Source: Anseranas semipalmata
Taxonomy: Eukaryota > Chordata > Aves > Anseriformes > Anseranatidae
Assembly: GCA_013399115.1 (NCBI GenBank)
Contig: VXAA01007212.1
Location: 755,600 to 819,599, forward strand
Direction of reading: 5' to 3'
DNA: 64,000 nucleotides
The translations under genes were made by a program, and so were the position numbers. How positions within the stretch are numbered: position 1 is the stretch's first letter; the number at the start of each line of letters is the position of its first letter. Below the pieces are notes generated by a model. The model ran no database searches and had not been told where the DNA came from. It saw only the letters and a program-made list of their open reading frames with translations. Shown piece after piece: positions 40,401 through 53,700 of this stretch.

Positions 40401-43400
40401 GTCTCATATCAATCAATGGTTACCAGAGAATTTAAGGAAAACCTGCTAGGGCTGTAACTTCAAACAATCAGTTAAATCTATAGCTATGATATGGACTTTG
40501 GACAAACCATGCATTCCTATCCTTATCCGTAGGCATATTCCCATTCTGCTTGTCTTTGTCCATCTTCCAATCACACGTGCAACAGTATTCTGGAGTTTTT
40601 ATAATCCTCTATGAATGCCTGACATGACAAGGTGTGCAGCAACTCCTCCTCACACTGCTTGTCCTAAAGTCTTGGTACAGCAAAGGCAGGGGCCTGCCAT
40701 GCTTCTCTCTTTTCTTTGAGACTCAAGACAGCTCAAAGAAAACTCCATGACAGTGCCCTCTAACCCAAGACGGGATCTCTGCAGCTCTTGTATAATTCAT
40801 AAGTAAGAGCTGCACATGGCATTTTAAAAATAGAATGGAAAGCCCAGTTGGTCTTGCAGTCTTCAATTAATGTTTTACAGCAATAGTTGCCCTTTCATCT
40901 ATTTACTTTTATTTCCTTTTTTACTCCTCCTGACTCCTGCTCTCTCCTTCACCTTTGCTGGGGTGGCTGAAAGTATTCCTAGGCATTAGCAGCAAGGAGG
41001 AGCAAGCTGCTGTTCCCTCTGAGCCCCGCTGGACCTCTCCTGACTAGCACAGAGCCACTGCAGCCTTGCATTTTGGTGCAGCAAAACATTTCTCACATAT
41101 TTGAGCAAGGTTCTGTAACTAGCACAAAGCCTTTAACACAACTGTTTCACGTGGTGCTTTAGGTAATACAAGGTTTGTGTAGGTATGACCTAATAAACAA
41201 AACTCGTAAGTACCAGGTCTTCTCATATGCTAATGCAAGACACGGCTGTCTGTTACTGAGAATGTGCAGTTAAATTATTTCTGAATCTGAGATTAAAATT
41301 CAGATTCGTCTACACTTGGCACCTTCAAGTATGCATTTCTTTATTACATGGAGGCACAGCAGTTCATTCTTACACCTCTTTTGCCTTCTTTAGCTGCCTC
41401 AAAGTTTTCTTGCTTTCTCTCCCTCAAGAAAATAATGACCTCATTTTGGTAGTTTAACCTGATCTGTTTACTTTGCAGCAGATTAGGAGCACATACATAA
41501 CCACTTACCACATTTCACCTAAGGGCAACAAATAACTTCTTATGAGAAGTTAACTTGATGAACTATGTTTTTGCAGTCTATTTTGTGCCATTACTTGTTC
41601 TGGCTAAAATTGTGTAGTCCTGTAAAACCAAAAAATAAAAATAAAAATCATTTCTAACTGTGAATGACACAGGCTTGAGAGGAGGCAGGAAAGAGGGAGG
41701 CGTAGAGACATTAAAATGCTAAAATGGGAAGAGAGGTAAGAAGGAGAGACCTCATATAAAGGGAATACACAGCATGGAAACTGAAGAAATCTTTCTCTCC
41801 CTTGTGCGCGACCATGAATGGCTCAGGACAAAGCACACAGAGCAGCCCAGGGTGCAGCATGGCTCAGAAGGAAGCGTCCATCTGTCCAGAAGGAATGTCT
41901 GCTGCAGGCTCACTATGTTTTTCCTGAGCACACACACTCCAAAATAAATAATAAGCAGCTTGTTTTTACAACCAAATAATCAGCCACAAGTGCAAAGCCT
42001 GTTCATGAAGCACATGCCTTCTGAAGGGCTCTTTAACAACTCCGCACAGGGATCCCTGTTGACCAAAATGGAGAGGGTGAAGACCATGGGTGTATTCCTT
42101 CTCACCCAGTTAATGTAGATAAAAACATCTCTTTCACAACTGTGTGGCCTCTAACAGCTCTGGGATGGTCAGTCACAAACCCTATAAAATAATCTGGTCC
42201 CTGAAATAGCAACCAGTTTGTATTCTTCCCTCTGTCCTGTTTTATTGGTGTATACAAACTAAATGCCAGCTTCTCAACTGACGTATATCATCATATCTGC
42301 ATGAATACCAAACACGTCATGCTACTTTACACCCCACTGAAGACCTGGCCCCTCTCTGCTGTCCTGGAACCGGACCTGTGGTCCCTGCAGAAAGTAATGT
42401 TCTTTCACGCACATACACATGTAGGTGTCTTGCCCCCACTAGCTCATATTTAACTCTCTTCTCATCTTGTTTATTTTGCCTTTACCTTCACAGTATCAAA
42501 GCAAGATGCACACTCGGCAACAAGCTTGCAGCAAATAATTCCATCTAATTTTCAGTGGATGTACTTTCACAGAGCACATACTACACCCCCAAAGAATTCA
42601 TGAAGAGGACCAGGTCAGGCCAGAATCGCTATGATTTTAATTTCAGTCTATTTGTTAGAGGAATTATGCTCAAATTTGTCTTTCCCAATGTAGTTGTAGC
42701 AGACACTGGGACTAACAGATAGAAATTACTACTGCTAAAATAATCAGTTACTAATCAGAACCAGTTATAATGTATATGGAAAGAGCTATATGAAAAGCTA
42801 GATATTAATATTCCACACTTTAAACAATAATCTCTACCTCTCTTCAGTACTTTTCACTGGTGTTTAGAAACACTGTGCTCCTTGTACAGATAGAGTTGAA
42901 ACCAACAGCCCAACAGATGGCCCAATAAAAAGTTGTAGCAAGGCTCCTGATTTCCTAAATCAGTGCACAGCCCCTGAACCATGCTGCCTTCATGTTATCC
43001 TTGACATGACTGGAAGGATAACTAATTTTTTTCCATGCCAGCATCCCGCCCCGGGTACTTCTGAGGCCTCTAAGACTGTGCCTGTTACATCATCCCCAAA
43101 TCCAAGGGAAGATGTGGTGTGTGGTAACAGCAGTCGCACAGTGCTTTGTCCCTCTCCTTCTGCAGAGACGGTGAAAAGCTCTGTGCTGTCCCTCCCTACA
43201 CCTCAAAGATCCAGATTGGGGTGTGGAGGGTAATAACATGTGTGTCCTGCCCTCTACAGCAACTGAGAGTAGAGGTTTATCCTGCTTGCCTGGCCCACAG
43301 ACTCTGAAGTGGGCCAGGTGCCTCTCCTCATTTGCAGGGAAAGAGACATCATCCAGCCTCCGTGCTCTATCAGACAAGAAAAGACCTAAAAACACCCTCT

Positions 43401-46400
43401 AACAAACAGATAAGGAAGGCTCTGGAGGTAAAATAAAACATAATAAAAATAAAAATAGGTGACAACCCACTCCAGGCACTGCTTTGTGCGGACACTTACA
43501 TGGAAGTGCCATCTCTGCAGCATATTCAGGCGGTGTGCTGGAGAGCAGCAGAGAGGTCTCCAGGACAGCTCTGCACAAACTTGGCAGGACACAACACTGC
43601 AGCCGGACCTGCCTCCCCACTGGCCCCCCACTCTCAGCACCGCGCTGGGGCCAGCCCCCTTCCAGCACCCAGCTGGCTGCTCCTGCTCCACACCGCAGCA
43701 GCTTGAGCCGAGCTAGCACAGGGGGCTAACACAGCAGTGCACTGGTTTTCTCCTTCCCCCTCATGCTGCCCTGTTCTGATAAGGTAACCACCATGCAAGC
43801 AAGACAGGTGAAGATCAGAGCAAACTCAGGGGTGTCCTTAAGCATGAAACCCAGAGCTACCAAAATACCGTGTGTCTGCCCAGATGCACTGACCTTGCTC
43901 TCCTATCAGGCTATCACAGGGTCACTGCTTTGAGTTTTTGACTGGTGTGTCAGAGAAACTGGAACTGGGCCTGTCACTTATAGCACCTTTACTCAGATGG
44001 CTCCCATATGTCTTTATAAACTTCAGTAAATTAGCGTATAAACTAGATCTATCTACACATAAATCACTCTGTCCCACACTAAAGTACAGCCATCCCCAGA
44101 ATGACACACAGCAGCTGCTGTAAAATCAGACTGCAGCTCTATGACCACAAATGAGGGCAATAAAACATGCTGCATGAGGCAACTGAAAAGGTTGGAGGAA
44201 GGAAGGGGGACATGGTGGAGAGCATTTAGCATTTATAAGTACCTGAGTATAAATTTGGCCGGGGTACTGTGTTTAACAATTGCATATCGGCAAATCAAAG
44301 CAGTCTTCCACCACCTGTCAAAACAACTTGGCCGTGCCATTCTCCATGTTTTGGCCTTCTAAACCCCTTTTGGAAAATTGCAAAGCACCTTGATAAGAGC
44401 AAAGCTGATGTGCTGAGCACAGGCTACAACCTAATCAAATTTCTTAGCAACTGACTTGATAACGAACTGTGAGCCTGTAGCTGCTATTCCCCCTCCCTTC
44501 CTCTCCCTTGCATGACAAATGAACATAGCATCTATATATTCCCAGTTTTAAAATAGCTTCTGCTCCTGTAACTTGCAAACGGTCCGCATAGATCTTGTTT
44601 TCTAGGCTAAATGTAGTTAATTACAGTCACTGAGGGGACTGAACTGCTGCATTCTTTTCTTTATTCTGGAATAGGCTCCTTGAGCAGTGCATTGTCCCCC
44701 CTCAAATCATAAACTGCTTTAAAAAGAAATATTTTGAAGAAGGGGGCTGCATAGATTAGAACCATGAGTTTCCTGGTATAAAAGACAGCACATGAATAGT
44801 TATCCTTCTCTCCCTTTTCTCCTTGGCCATATGGTCATATATGTTCTCAGCTAAACCTGAAAATTAGTAAAGTATGGGGAAGTGATTTGAAAGCTGCTTC
44901 TAATCAATACATGGCATGGAACAGCATCGTTTGGGATGACTGTGTGCTGTGCTGACCTGAAAAAAAAAAATCACTCATTTGAGTGCCATCTCTCTAGACT
45001 GAGTTTTAACTTCTCTGCAACAATTGCTCCTAGCTCCACAGCCTCTCTCAGATGCTGCAAAGGCTGAAATTATTAGCCAAATAGTCCTGTTAGAAAATCA
45101 AGAAAGTCAAATGTTACCATTTGAATTGGATTATTATTGAATACTAATAACAATAAGTGACAGCTCATACAGACCATATAGAACACTGGGACAGGTTAGT
45201 GTTCCAGCTTGGGCCAGGAGCACACATACAAGCAAGTCTCTCGCACTGGTTCACATCGCAGTCTCCAAGGGCACAGCCAGGGTTCCTTTAACAGCAGCTA
45301 AACCAGAGCATTCCAACTGCCAAGGGGCTTTTGGTACACAGGACCAGACTAGAACTAGCCCCAAATAAACTCTCCTGAGATGTGTACAGTGTGCACCCAA
45401 CAGTCCTCACTGCCAGCTGTGCCTGACTGTGAATCTGGCTCTGTGGGAGCACACTACTTGTTAACACAGATGTCAACACACGTAGATGGCCTCCCTATAC
45501 GAAATGTTTGCAAATAGTCAGCTAATGACAGCTTGCAGGGCAAATACAGCTCGTCAGCTTTCTGTGCACTTACATGGAAAAGTATACTACTTCATATACC
45601 CATCTACTGACCATGCATAGGAAGGACATCATGTACCTATCATATTTAGATATCTCTCTCAGCAATTTCACTTTAGTTTCTTTGGCTGTTGGTTTTCAGG
45701 AATTGTGGAGGAGATAAAACATTGCTCTTGGGGCTACATACCTGGGATTTGTATGTGCAATTCTACCATCAGTATTAACCAGTAAACTGCATGTATTGCA
45801 GGCCAGGTTGCACCTTCACAACTTTGCAAGCCTAAAGGAAGTCAAGTGAACTGGACATGAGGGCATAATTAGGTCTGCTGTATTTGAATGAAACAAGTAA
45901 ATATGCTCCAGCTGGAGTGTTGTAGAGCTAATAACCTAGGAATACAACCCAGGTCCTGTAAGTTAGAAGATAGCACATCAGTGGTTTCATTGTATTAACT
46001 TGCACCAGAGATATAAGAAGCGTGCAGTGAGGAAAAGCTCTGTGTATCAGATCACTCAGTACTAACCTCTACTGCTGTTGTCCACCTGCACCCTCAGAGC
46101 AAAAAGAATCTTTGATGGAGAACCACAACTCTCAGAACATCTTCATGCAAGACAGAACATATTTTCTGTGTACACAAAACTGGCTTTTATGTTTGCCCAA
46201 CCAAAAGGAGGGAAACAGTAGCTTTTGAATGGGCATGTTCTTGCATAATCAAGAACTTTATATTACCAGCCAAGCAGATAATCATGCAACACTTTTCTTG
46301 TTCTGTAGCTACAATACAGTGCATGGAATGTATGGAAAGTACGAAACTCCCAAAATTGTGTCATTAAGGATTTCAGTATGCAAATACAGTAGCTAAAATC

Positions 46401-46981
46401 CTGTAAGGCAGTCATCCCTTGCGTCATTTTTCTCCTGTTAGCCTTATAAAAAATTTCACCAAAAAGAAGAAGATCAAGCCACTCAATCTGAATTCTCATA
46501 ACTAACAACTTGCACAGAGTGTAGGGTAGAAGAATGCCTGCCACACGGTCTGCTAGATACAAAAAATATTGTCGATGGTTATCCAGGAAACATGAACATC
46601 CTTGATAAATACAGAAAGTGAAGGAGAAATCATTCAAGAACAGTAAAAGAAAACTAGATATTTGTGATTTTTTAAAGTGTACACATATATTTTGCTGCTG
46701 AAGAAAAAGATAAAATATGAATATTCAAAGCAAAACTTTGCAGTTTATGGTTAATAACAACTCTTTATGTGTCCTTACAAAGATCAGTAAATAAAATTGA
46801 CCACAAAAGGAACAAAAGTATCTGGTCAACAGGAAAATATAAAAATGTGTAGTTTTAGAATCTGCCCACAGCTGGTTTATTTCAACGATGTAAAATATTT
46901 TGTAAAGGTTAAACTTCCATCATGACACAAAGTTCCTGAGACATTTCTCCAGATGCTGTAGTGACATCATTCAACAGTTTC

Positions 46982-47011
46982 AAAATAAATAAATAATAAA
47001 TAAATAAAAAC
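46982..47011. repeat. (AAAT)n microsatellite
   Basis: aaataaataaataataaat with one shortened unit, about 370 bp beyond the TBXAS1 donor within the presumed intron. Confidence 0.93.
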
Positions 47012-47373
47012 ACAAAAAGAACCCCACAATATAGATCAATTTTGAATTTTTGGCTGAAAAAAATCTCCATTTTAAATAGGTACTCTGTCTCTCATAAGCC
47101 AGTCTGACAGAAAATCAGAAGACATACTGTCAGCAAAGATGGAATACTATTCTCTTCAAAGCAACACATAGACCAACTCTTGAGCAGACAACTTGCCCCT
47201 CTTTTTCCTTCACTTAAAAAAGAGGAAAACTAAGGTAATGACACGTAAAATCTTGATAACATTAATAAATGATGCATATACAACAAAGGCAAACAGGGTT
47301 CATGCAGGTTCCATAGTGGCACAATATCCACATTGCCTTGCTCCCTGCATGAAGCTCCACGCTGGTGCATTGT

Positions 47374-47379
47374 ACTCAC
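47374..47379 (-). other. TBXAS1: Splice donor of the TBXAS1 exon
   Basis: On the minus strand the exon ends ...AAACAC and is followed by GTGAGT, a near-perfect 5' splice site. The exon ends on a codon boundary after Lys-His, as in the CYP5A1 protein, where the next exon begins a new block leading to the K helix. Confidence 0.88.
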
Positions 47380-47694
47380 GTGTTTTGCTGAGAACTCATC
47401 TATCTCCTGAAGTACCTTCTCCTGGCATTCTGGGTTGGTGGCTAGCAAGTACGTGGCGAAGGACAGTGTGCTAGTGGTAGTCTCGTACCCAGCGATCAGG
47501 AAGAGAAAAGCTTGACCTGCTATCTCATCGTCCGTTAACATCTTCTGAACCTTTTCAGATGGGGCCTTGCCAGTAGGAGGCACCTCATTCTGGCTGGAAG
47601 TGGTGGCTGGACTGATCATATCAAAACATCCAGCTGCCAGGGAGTCTGCTGAGTTGCGGGAGTCAAGCATCCACTGGAGAAAATCTCTGCGTCT
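47380..47694 (-). CDS. TBXAS1: Internal exon of thromboxane-A synthase (CYP5A1), I-helix region
   Basis: Thromboxane-A synthase is an endoplasmic-reticulum membrane P450 that isomerises prostaglandin H2 to thromboxane A2 without needing O2 or a reductase. The exon has 105 codons and is in phase 0 at both ends. It opens with RRRDFLQWMLDSR (residues 1-13), has a low-complexity Ser/Thr/Pro linker (about 24-50), then LTDDEIAGQAFLFLIAGYE (about 53-71). This is the I helix with the P450 signature AGYETT at 68-73. It continues with LSFATYLLATNPECQEK (77-93) and ends at FSAKH. The FLIAGYE plus LSFATYLLATNP combination and the long linker fit CYP5A1 better than its relative CYP3A. The splice boundaries are an AG at 47695-47696 and a GTGAGT donor at 47374-47379. 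There is no stop, frameshift or other sign of decay. Oddity: the I helix keeps the canonical acid-Thr-Thr, whereas mammalian TBXAS1 has E-(I/V)-I there. The open frame runs past both splice sites (to about 47736 and 47230), but that extension is intronic. The K-helix and heme-loop exons were not found in the window. Confidence 0.93.
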
Positions 47695-47716
47695 CTGCAG
47701 AATACAGGATGAGAAT
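47695..47716 (-). other. TBXAS1: Splice acceptor of the TBXAS1 exon
   Basis: On the minus strand the sequence directly before the exon is pyrimidine-rich (a run like TTATTCTCATCCTGTATT) and ends in CTGCAG. The AG lies at 47696-47695 and the first exon base is 47694. This matches the vertebrate 3' splice consensus. It fixes the exon start at AGACGC, the codons for the first two arginines. Confidence 0.85.
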
Positions 47717-48791
47717 AAGCACAAAGAATGGGTCACAGAGCGATGCCTTTTCCCATAGGGAATGGAAGGAGAGAGCTGTTTCCTATTTATACTGCCCGCT
47801 CAGCTCCCACCGAATGGCCACCAACTTTTCGTTGAACAAAGAGACTTCTATAAACCACCTGGAAATGCCATCACTAAGAGCCTATCACTGTGTTCTTCCC
47901 AAAGGGACAAGACTAATCTGCCTCCAATACATAACAGGTACATATTTTCATGGAGGATTGCTAATGGCCCGCTCCATACAGAACTTCTTTCATCCTCAGG
48001 GTGAGTTCTTGGCACTTGCCAGAAGTACTTTGACATACACAATGCACGGTCTCATTCACACCTGTCAAGCGGAGGTGGCAGAACTCCTGCTTAGCTTTTT
48101 CTTCGACCATTTTTGGCCCATCTGTTTGGAGGCACCATTCCCATTTGTACACATGGTCCGAAGTATGAAAGGTCACCTAGGTTTATGTTTGTATCTACAA
48201 TAATTTCTGTACCAATTTAATAAGACAGGACTAGAAACTGATCTCAATAAACTGGTGCTTTTTATGAGAAAGTACAGTTGTAAACATTCTTGTATCAATG
48301 TAGCTTTTTTTTTTTTTTTTTTAATATATTTGCAGAAATGCCTTACAACAGTAAGCATTCCTCTACTAAAAAACCTGTTTGGGTGACTTGTCTTTGCAAA
48401 ATGTCCACTGAATGATTCTACTGTTATGAAACCTGTTTTCTTCTGCACTAGTTTCTGGCAGAAAAGCTCTAATAAACAGACCTATGGACAAGAGTGAGTT
48501 GACTTCAAACCAGCCTGGACAGCAAGCTTGATTAGGCTTTGAAATATAACCCAAAAGGTTTGAATTGACTTTTGGGAGTGGGCATAATAGAAATGTGCTG
48601 AACCTAAGTCATAAGGCTATGTGATTGATTTTCAATTCCTCAAATACCAACAGAATACATGATAGCTCAAGGACTTACATGTGACTGCAGTGCCAGAACA
48701 TGACAACTTGTGCGCTGGGATGGACAAAAGAAGGGACTAAGTCTTTCTTCAATGGAAAAAAAATGCTGTAAAGCTGCATTTATCTATTAAA

Positions 48792-48815
48792 AAGAAATCA
48801 TTTCAATGATTTCTT
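48792..48815. repeat. Inverted repeat with 11-bp arms
   Basis: aagaaatcatt and aatgatttctt are perfect arms with a 2-base spacer, in the presumed intron upstream of the TBXAS1 exon. Confidence 0.95.
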
Positions 48816-50082
48816 GGATCTGATGATAGAGAGATGAAGAAGAAATGGGAAAGCCAGAGTAAAGGACAGGCAAACAAGATAAGAGTAAGGAAGGAGTAAT
48901 TAATTACAAATGTCAGAGGACTTAATCAAATTTGTTTTCTACATGGTGTGGGAAAAGAGAACAGTGAGACAACAAAAGAGAAGTATTTAGTCTTGTGCTT
49001 TTCTCTGCTGCCAACAAACTGTTCTGACTGAGAACAACTAATTGCTATGAGCAGAAAGGAATGGTTATTTTGGGGTCTGAGTAATACAAGGAATTAGCAC
49101 ACTGCGTCTTTAATAGCTCTCTCCCTCCACTCCACAGAAACTTTTCATTTTGCACTTGTACGTTATGTACCTTGTACCCATGTCCATAGTACATGTTGTA
49201 CCCTGCTACACCTGAGGGTTGGTGCTCCAGATAGCAGTCAGTGCTAGTCACTGCATGCTGAAGGACTCTACAAATTGGCCAAACTGCATCACCTTCAAGG
49301 CATAGGATACGTGCTTTTCCTCCCAAGAAGTGAAGGCACACAAAGCAGTGTTATATACATTGTGCTCAGCGAACAAGCTCCAGCTCTGAAAATACTTCCT
49401 TGTGCCTAGACTTAGGCACAGTTTCCAGATTCAAACTGGCCATTCTACTCCAGTGATAGGATACCGCTGCTCTTTTATGTTCCTTTAGGCTGGAGGAAAT
49501 GAGACTTCATGCATACCTCTGCTATGCACAGCTAAAAATTTCATTTAACCTTTCCAGGAGGTGCTTTATTAACAAGCTAGAAATCCACATACTGTACAAC
49601 AGAGAGTCCAGCTCTTAGGCATGGCCAACACTTCAGGAATTTTTCTGGTACATATATTTGAGTTAGTGCATTCATTAGTGTGTGGATAAACTAGTCCAGT
49701 ATAGTAATGAACTGCATCTGTAGAGATATTCCTTTTTATTCATATGACTAGTCATCATCACCTGAACTACCTTTATAACAGTATAATTACATTTATATTT
49801 ATCGGAGTTGTACCGCTGTAATATAATATTGTTCAAATACTGTAACAATTGGAGTAGCTCTGTATTCATCCTTCTCTAGCTATGAATTTTCTTGTAAACA
49901 AATCCACTGCTCTCCAAGGATGTGCAGTCCCCAGTCATGAACTGTAAGCTGAGACTGGTCTTATATTTAGCCAATACATTCTCTGGAGAGATGCTTCTCC
50001 AGCCTTAGACAAAATCAGATCCCGGCCTTATACAAAGCATCTGGTTATTGCCATGATAGTACAGTAATAATCATAATGACAA

Positions 50083-50102
50083 GTGAATGAAATTTCATTC
50101 AC
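50083..50102. repeat. Perfect 20-bp palindrome
   Basis: gtgaatgaaatttcattcac reads the same on both strands without a spacer. The flanks do not extend it. Confidence 0.95.
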
Positions 50103-53100
50103 AAGAATTTTTGCTGAAAGTAAACTTAATGAATGCTAGCACAAGTGAATATTCCCAAGAACGTGCTCCAAAATGCCTCTGTGGCCATTTTGAGGAGCTC
50201 TTTTTATTACTCATATAATATATTTGGTTAGGAATTTAAAAGCTTGTCTTGTTACAGAATCTGCTTATAAGGTCACCCTATCTAGAAACAACTGGCTACC
50301 TTATCTGTGCTATGCAATTTGTTCACAGGTGAGCACAGGTTGCTGAGAACAATGGTTTCATAAACAATCCTTACAAAACCATATTCATTTGTAAAAACTA
50401 CTTGAGCAATAGTATGTGGGGGAAAGCATAAAATTAGAAAGATGCAAGCTTCGTTCAAGATAATTCTACACTGTGCAAGGAGCTATATTTTAGCAAAGAT
50501 TCTCTTCCTTATGGTTCATTCTACTTCACTTTAGGCATCAGTATAGAATGCAACATAAAAAATAGTCATCAACCCAAGCGAGAGAAAAGATTTCCAGGGT
50601 TATAACCAGTCATAATGAAACATATTTTTCTTCCGCACCATCAGGATAGAAAAATCACTCTGACTCAAAAACCTAACAATGGCAATAGAGCCAAACACTA
50701 GCATAAAACCAAATATAATTGGATTGTTAAGTGCTGGAAATGAGAAAAAGGTATCTCATGAAAATTCACGGGGTTTTTCTCTACTCAAGTTGACAGCAAT
50801 AAAAAAAAAAAAAGCCAGTTCTTCAGTTTGACAACAGACCAGGTACTGACAGTGTCACTGCACAAAAACATTCTCCGGTCATCACACAGGGCTGCTGGCT
50901 TCCTTTTTCCATCGGGGACATTTGTTTGATTTCCTTACAAAAAGCAGAAGCCCATTAATAGCCTCTATCCTGTCCTCTGACACTTGCATAGTTATTTTAC
51001 AATGGCCTTAGAAAAAAGTTCCTGCTTCAAAAGAACGGCGTGCCAGTGAGACAGACTCTTGTTTTGCGCTGGTACAACCCAGAGTTTGTCATTAAGCCAA
51101 CGAAAATTGAATGGAAAGAGATTATTTGAAAAATTGTAATTTGAATGCAGTATGGGACAGGGTGCATGTCTAACTTGGTGGCAACACAGACATCCCCTTT
51201 GAAATATATAATAAGACAAGCCCGGCTTTCAGCTTCCCCGAGATAGACGCCTTGCAATATATTTCCTGACACCAGTGTTCTGGGCTGTATCATTTCTCTC
51301 ATTAGTCTCCTTAAGCATCACCTGGCCATGCAGAGAAATCATTCTGCACAGAACCGTAACGAGCTATATGCTACATACTGGAAGAATAGATGTGTGCTAT
51401 ACTGGGGAAGGCCAATCCAGCAGTATCTATCACCCCTCCTTAAATCACTGCTTTTAAGTTTTGCAGCTGTCAGAAGAAGAGAGATATATTGCTCACATGC
51501 ATGATGCATCGTGACTCTTCTCACAGGAGACAAGGGTCTTGGGGGGAAGGGGAATGTCTCCAGCTCTTCCCATCCTAAACAGGGAACTGCATTTTCATAT
51601 CAAAGATTGACATACTGGCCAACCTTTTGGCAAGCTCACTGCTGATTTGGGGATCCAGGGGACCCGTGGGTTATGTTTTCAACAGAGAGATTGAGGCATG
51701 CGACTCCTCTGCAAGGTGAAGTGAAAAATTACTTAAGGAAAACTATCAAATGTGTATCAATCAGAATATTTGTTCCTAATGCTGTGCTTTCACTTGGATT
51801 TTCTGCAAACTATAGTTAAATTTTGTACCACTTTGATAGTTCAGTTCCCCATCTAACTATGAAAAGCAACTTAAAGATGAAGTAAGGAACCAAACTAGAA
51901 GACGTAATTGCTTAGTATTCTGTAAAGCACTTGCTGTGGTGCAAAAGTCATACCAACGTGATGCTGTTAATACAATAATATACACAGTAAGCTGTGCAGA
52001 CCCTCCTAGCCTTTCTGAAATGCTCTGAACAGCTCAAAAAAGCAGAAGCTAAGCTTCAGAATCCTTATCTGACTAACATAAAGCTCCCATTTCTCTGAAA
52101 TATTATTTTAGTTTCTTACAAACTCATGAAAACACTGCTATATTAGTTTATATCCAGGTCACTTTTTGTAAGTTTGATTTAGCAATGATCTTTTTAGGTG
52201 AGAACCCCGTGTCACCCTGAAGTTATCAGTAAAGCACTGCAGCAGCTACCCAGATCCTCTTGAAAAAGAAGCACAAAATGCAGTCCCACTAAAACCATCA
52301 TTTTGCCAAACTGCTTTGAAAGGGTCACGCTCACCTTCACTAGCAGCTTTCATTTGGTTTCTCAGTGAAATCACAAAAAAAGCCAGTCTCTCTGCAAATA
52401 TACCCAACCCCAAAACCTTTCAGAGAGATCTTCCTTTTGCCTTGGGCTTGAACCCAGAAGCTGGAATTAACTGGGAGGCCAGAGCTGCCAACCCTCAAAT
52501 TTGTGCGCCTGAAAGCTGAGGGCATCGTGCTCTTGTGGACGGTGCTCAGCCCTGGAAGGACCCAGAGGCTGTTGAACTGCAGGGTCCTGCCGTTGTTCGA
52601 GAGAGGCTGGGAGGTTTTCAGTCCGGCAGAAAAAAAATGTTTTGTTTGCGTTTGTTAACATCAGCTGGCGGAACCACTGCAATGTTCTTATTGTAAATGA
52701 GCTGAGTGTCTGAGGGCAGTCATGTCTTACAAAGCAATATCATTTGCATTAAAATACTGAGTAAATTTAAAGCAAAATATATACACATATATATATTCAC
52801 TCAGTGCCACTTGGAAAGTGGAGCAGCTTTTGGCAGCCTGGCCTGATCTTAACATTTGTAGTGAAACCCCAGACTGGGAAGGTTTTGTATAAGTTTGGGC
52901 TTGTTCTGATATTTTTATATATTACCACCTCTAAACCCCTATGGGAGTTTCTGGCTGCAGTTTGCTGCAGTGAGAGAGCACTACGAGTACTGAATGACAC
53001 CGCATTTGACGTCAGAAGCCATACCAATGCCTTTGCTTTCTACTTGAAAGAAAAAAGAATCGTCCCTACAACAATATCACAAAAATGCTCTATGAAACGC

Positions 53101-53504
53101 TGAGCAGGCCCCAGAAGGGGCAGGTGTGTCAGCAAACTGTTGAAAGCACCTCGGCGTGGAAAGTATAAAACTTATCTCCTGCATGTGACCAAGAGCAAGT
53201 GTAAATCCAAGTATAACACAGACTTTATTGGCTGAGTTGGCTACTAAATCTACAGAGCGGCCAATATGAATTAGTTGTTAAAGCACTGACCACCAGAGAT
53301 ACCAGGATGCTTAGAGCTGCACTCCCTTTTTTGCCTTTAAAATACAGTTATAACATCCCCATCTGTAAAATCGGTAAAATGCGCATCAAATCTTATAAAA
53401 CCCCGTGAGGAAAAGCTAATGATGGTCTCAGAAACCCCTTTAAGACCTAGGATGAAAACAGATTTACCGACTCAAAGAGTTTAAGGCAGAAAGCACCATC
53501 GCAT

Positions 53505-53700
53505 CAGGGAAAGAGGCCTGGAAGGAATTCAGCAACTTATCTACTCCATCCCCTCAGCACAAGGCAGGATCAGCCAAACCAGCCCTGACAGCTGTTTGTC
53601 TAACCTGTTGTTAAAAACCCAGCCAAGCTCCAGATTCCCACAGCCTCCCCAGGCAATCTACCCCAGCGCTGAACCATTTTCGTCATGAGAGGCTTCCCCT
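53505..53700 (-). mobile_element. Old CR1 LINE fragment
   Basis: The plus strand carries the reverse complement of a CR1 3' region. It reads ctactccatcccctcagcac, aaggcaggatcagcc, ctgacagctgtttgtctaac, ctgttgttaaaaaccc and cctccccaggcaatct in the order expected for older CR1 subfamilies. It is clearly more diverged than the copy at 11.4 kb. The ends are approximate. Confidence 0.8.

Larger units (their letters stand above)
30401..47379. other. Noncoding; presumed TBXAS1 intron 3' of the exon
   Basis: Because TBXAS1 runs on the minus strand, the exons encoding the K helix and heme loop should lie in this direction. I looked for the reverse complements of LPYLDMV/ETLRMYP-like and PFGxGPRxC-like coding and found none. 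Otherwise the stretch is ordinary AT-rich DNA, with GC-rich islets near 43.0-43.7 kb and an AAAT microsatellite at 47.0 kb. Confidence 0.5.
47717..53504. other. Noncoding; presumed TBXAS1 intron 5' of the exon
   Basis: No upstream TBXAS1 exon (C-helix block or the LPNKNRDEL-like block) was recognised. The stretch contains a T18 run, two palindromic motifs (48.79 and 50.08 kb) and a short TA/CA tract. The 164-codon plus-strand frame at 47709-48203 is antisense to the gene and unrecognised. Confidence 0.5.

Noticed and set aside
43006..43729. Several overlapping open frames on both strands
   Set aside because: GC-rich noncoding sequence; no frame shows domain similarity or paired splice sites.
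47230..47379. Extension of the TBXAS1 frame beyond Lys-His
   Set aside because: It reads through a GTGAGT donor and loses all P450 similarity.
47695..47736. Extension of the TBXAS1 open frame to an upstream Met on the minus strand
   Set aside because: The added residues correspond to the polypyrimidine tract and acceptor. The P450 similarity begins exactly after the AG.
47709..48203. 164-codon plus-strand open frame
   Set aside because: Lies antisense in the presumed TBXAS1 intron and starts across the acceptor region; no domain or motif.
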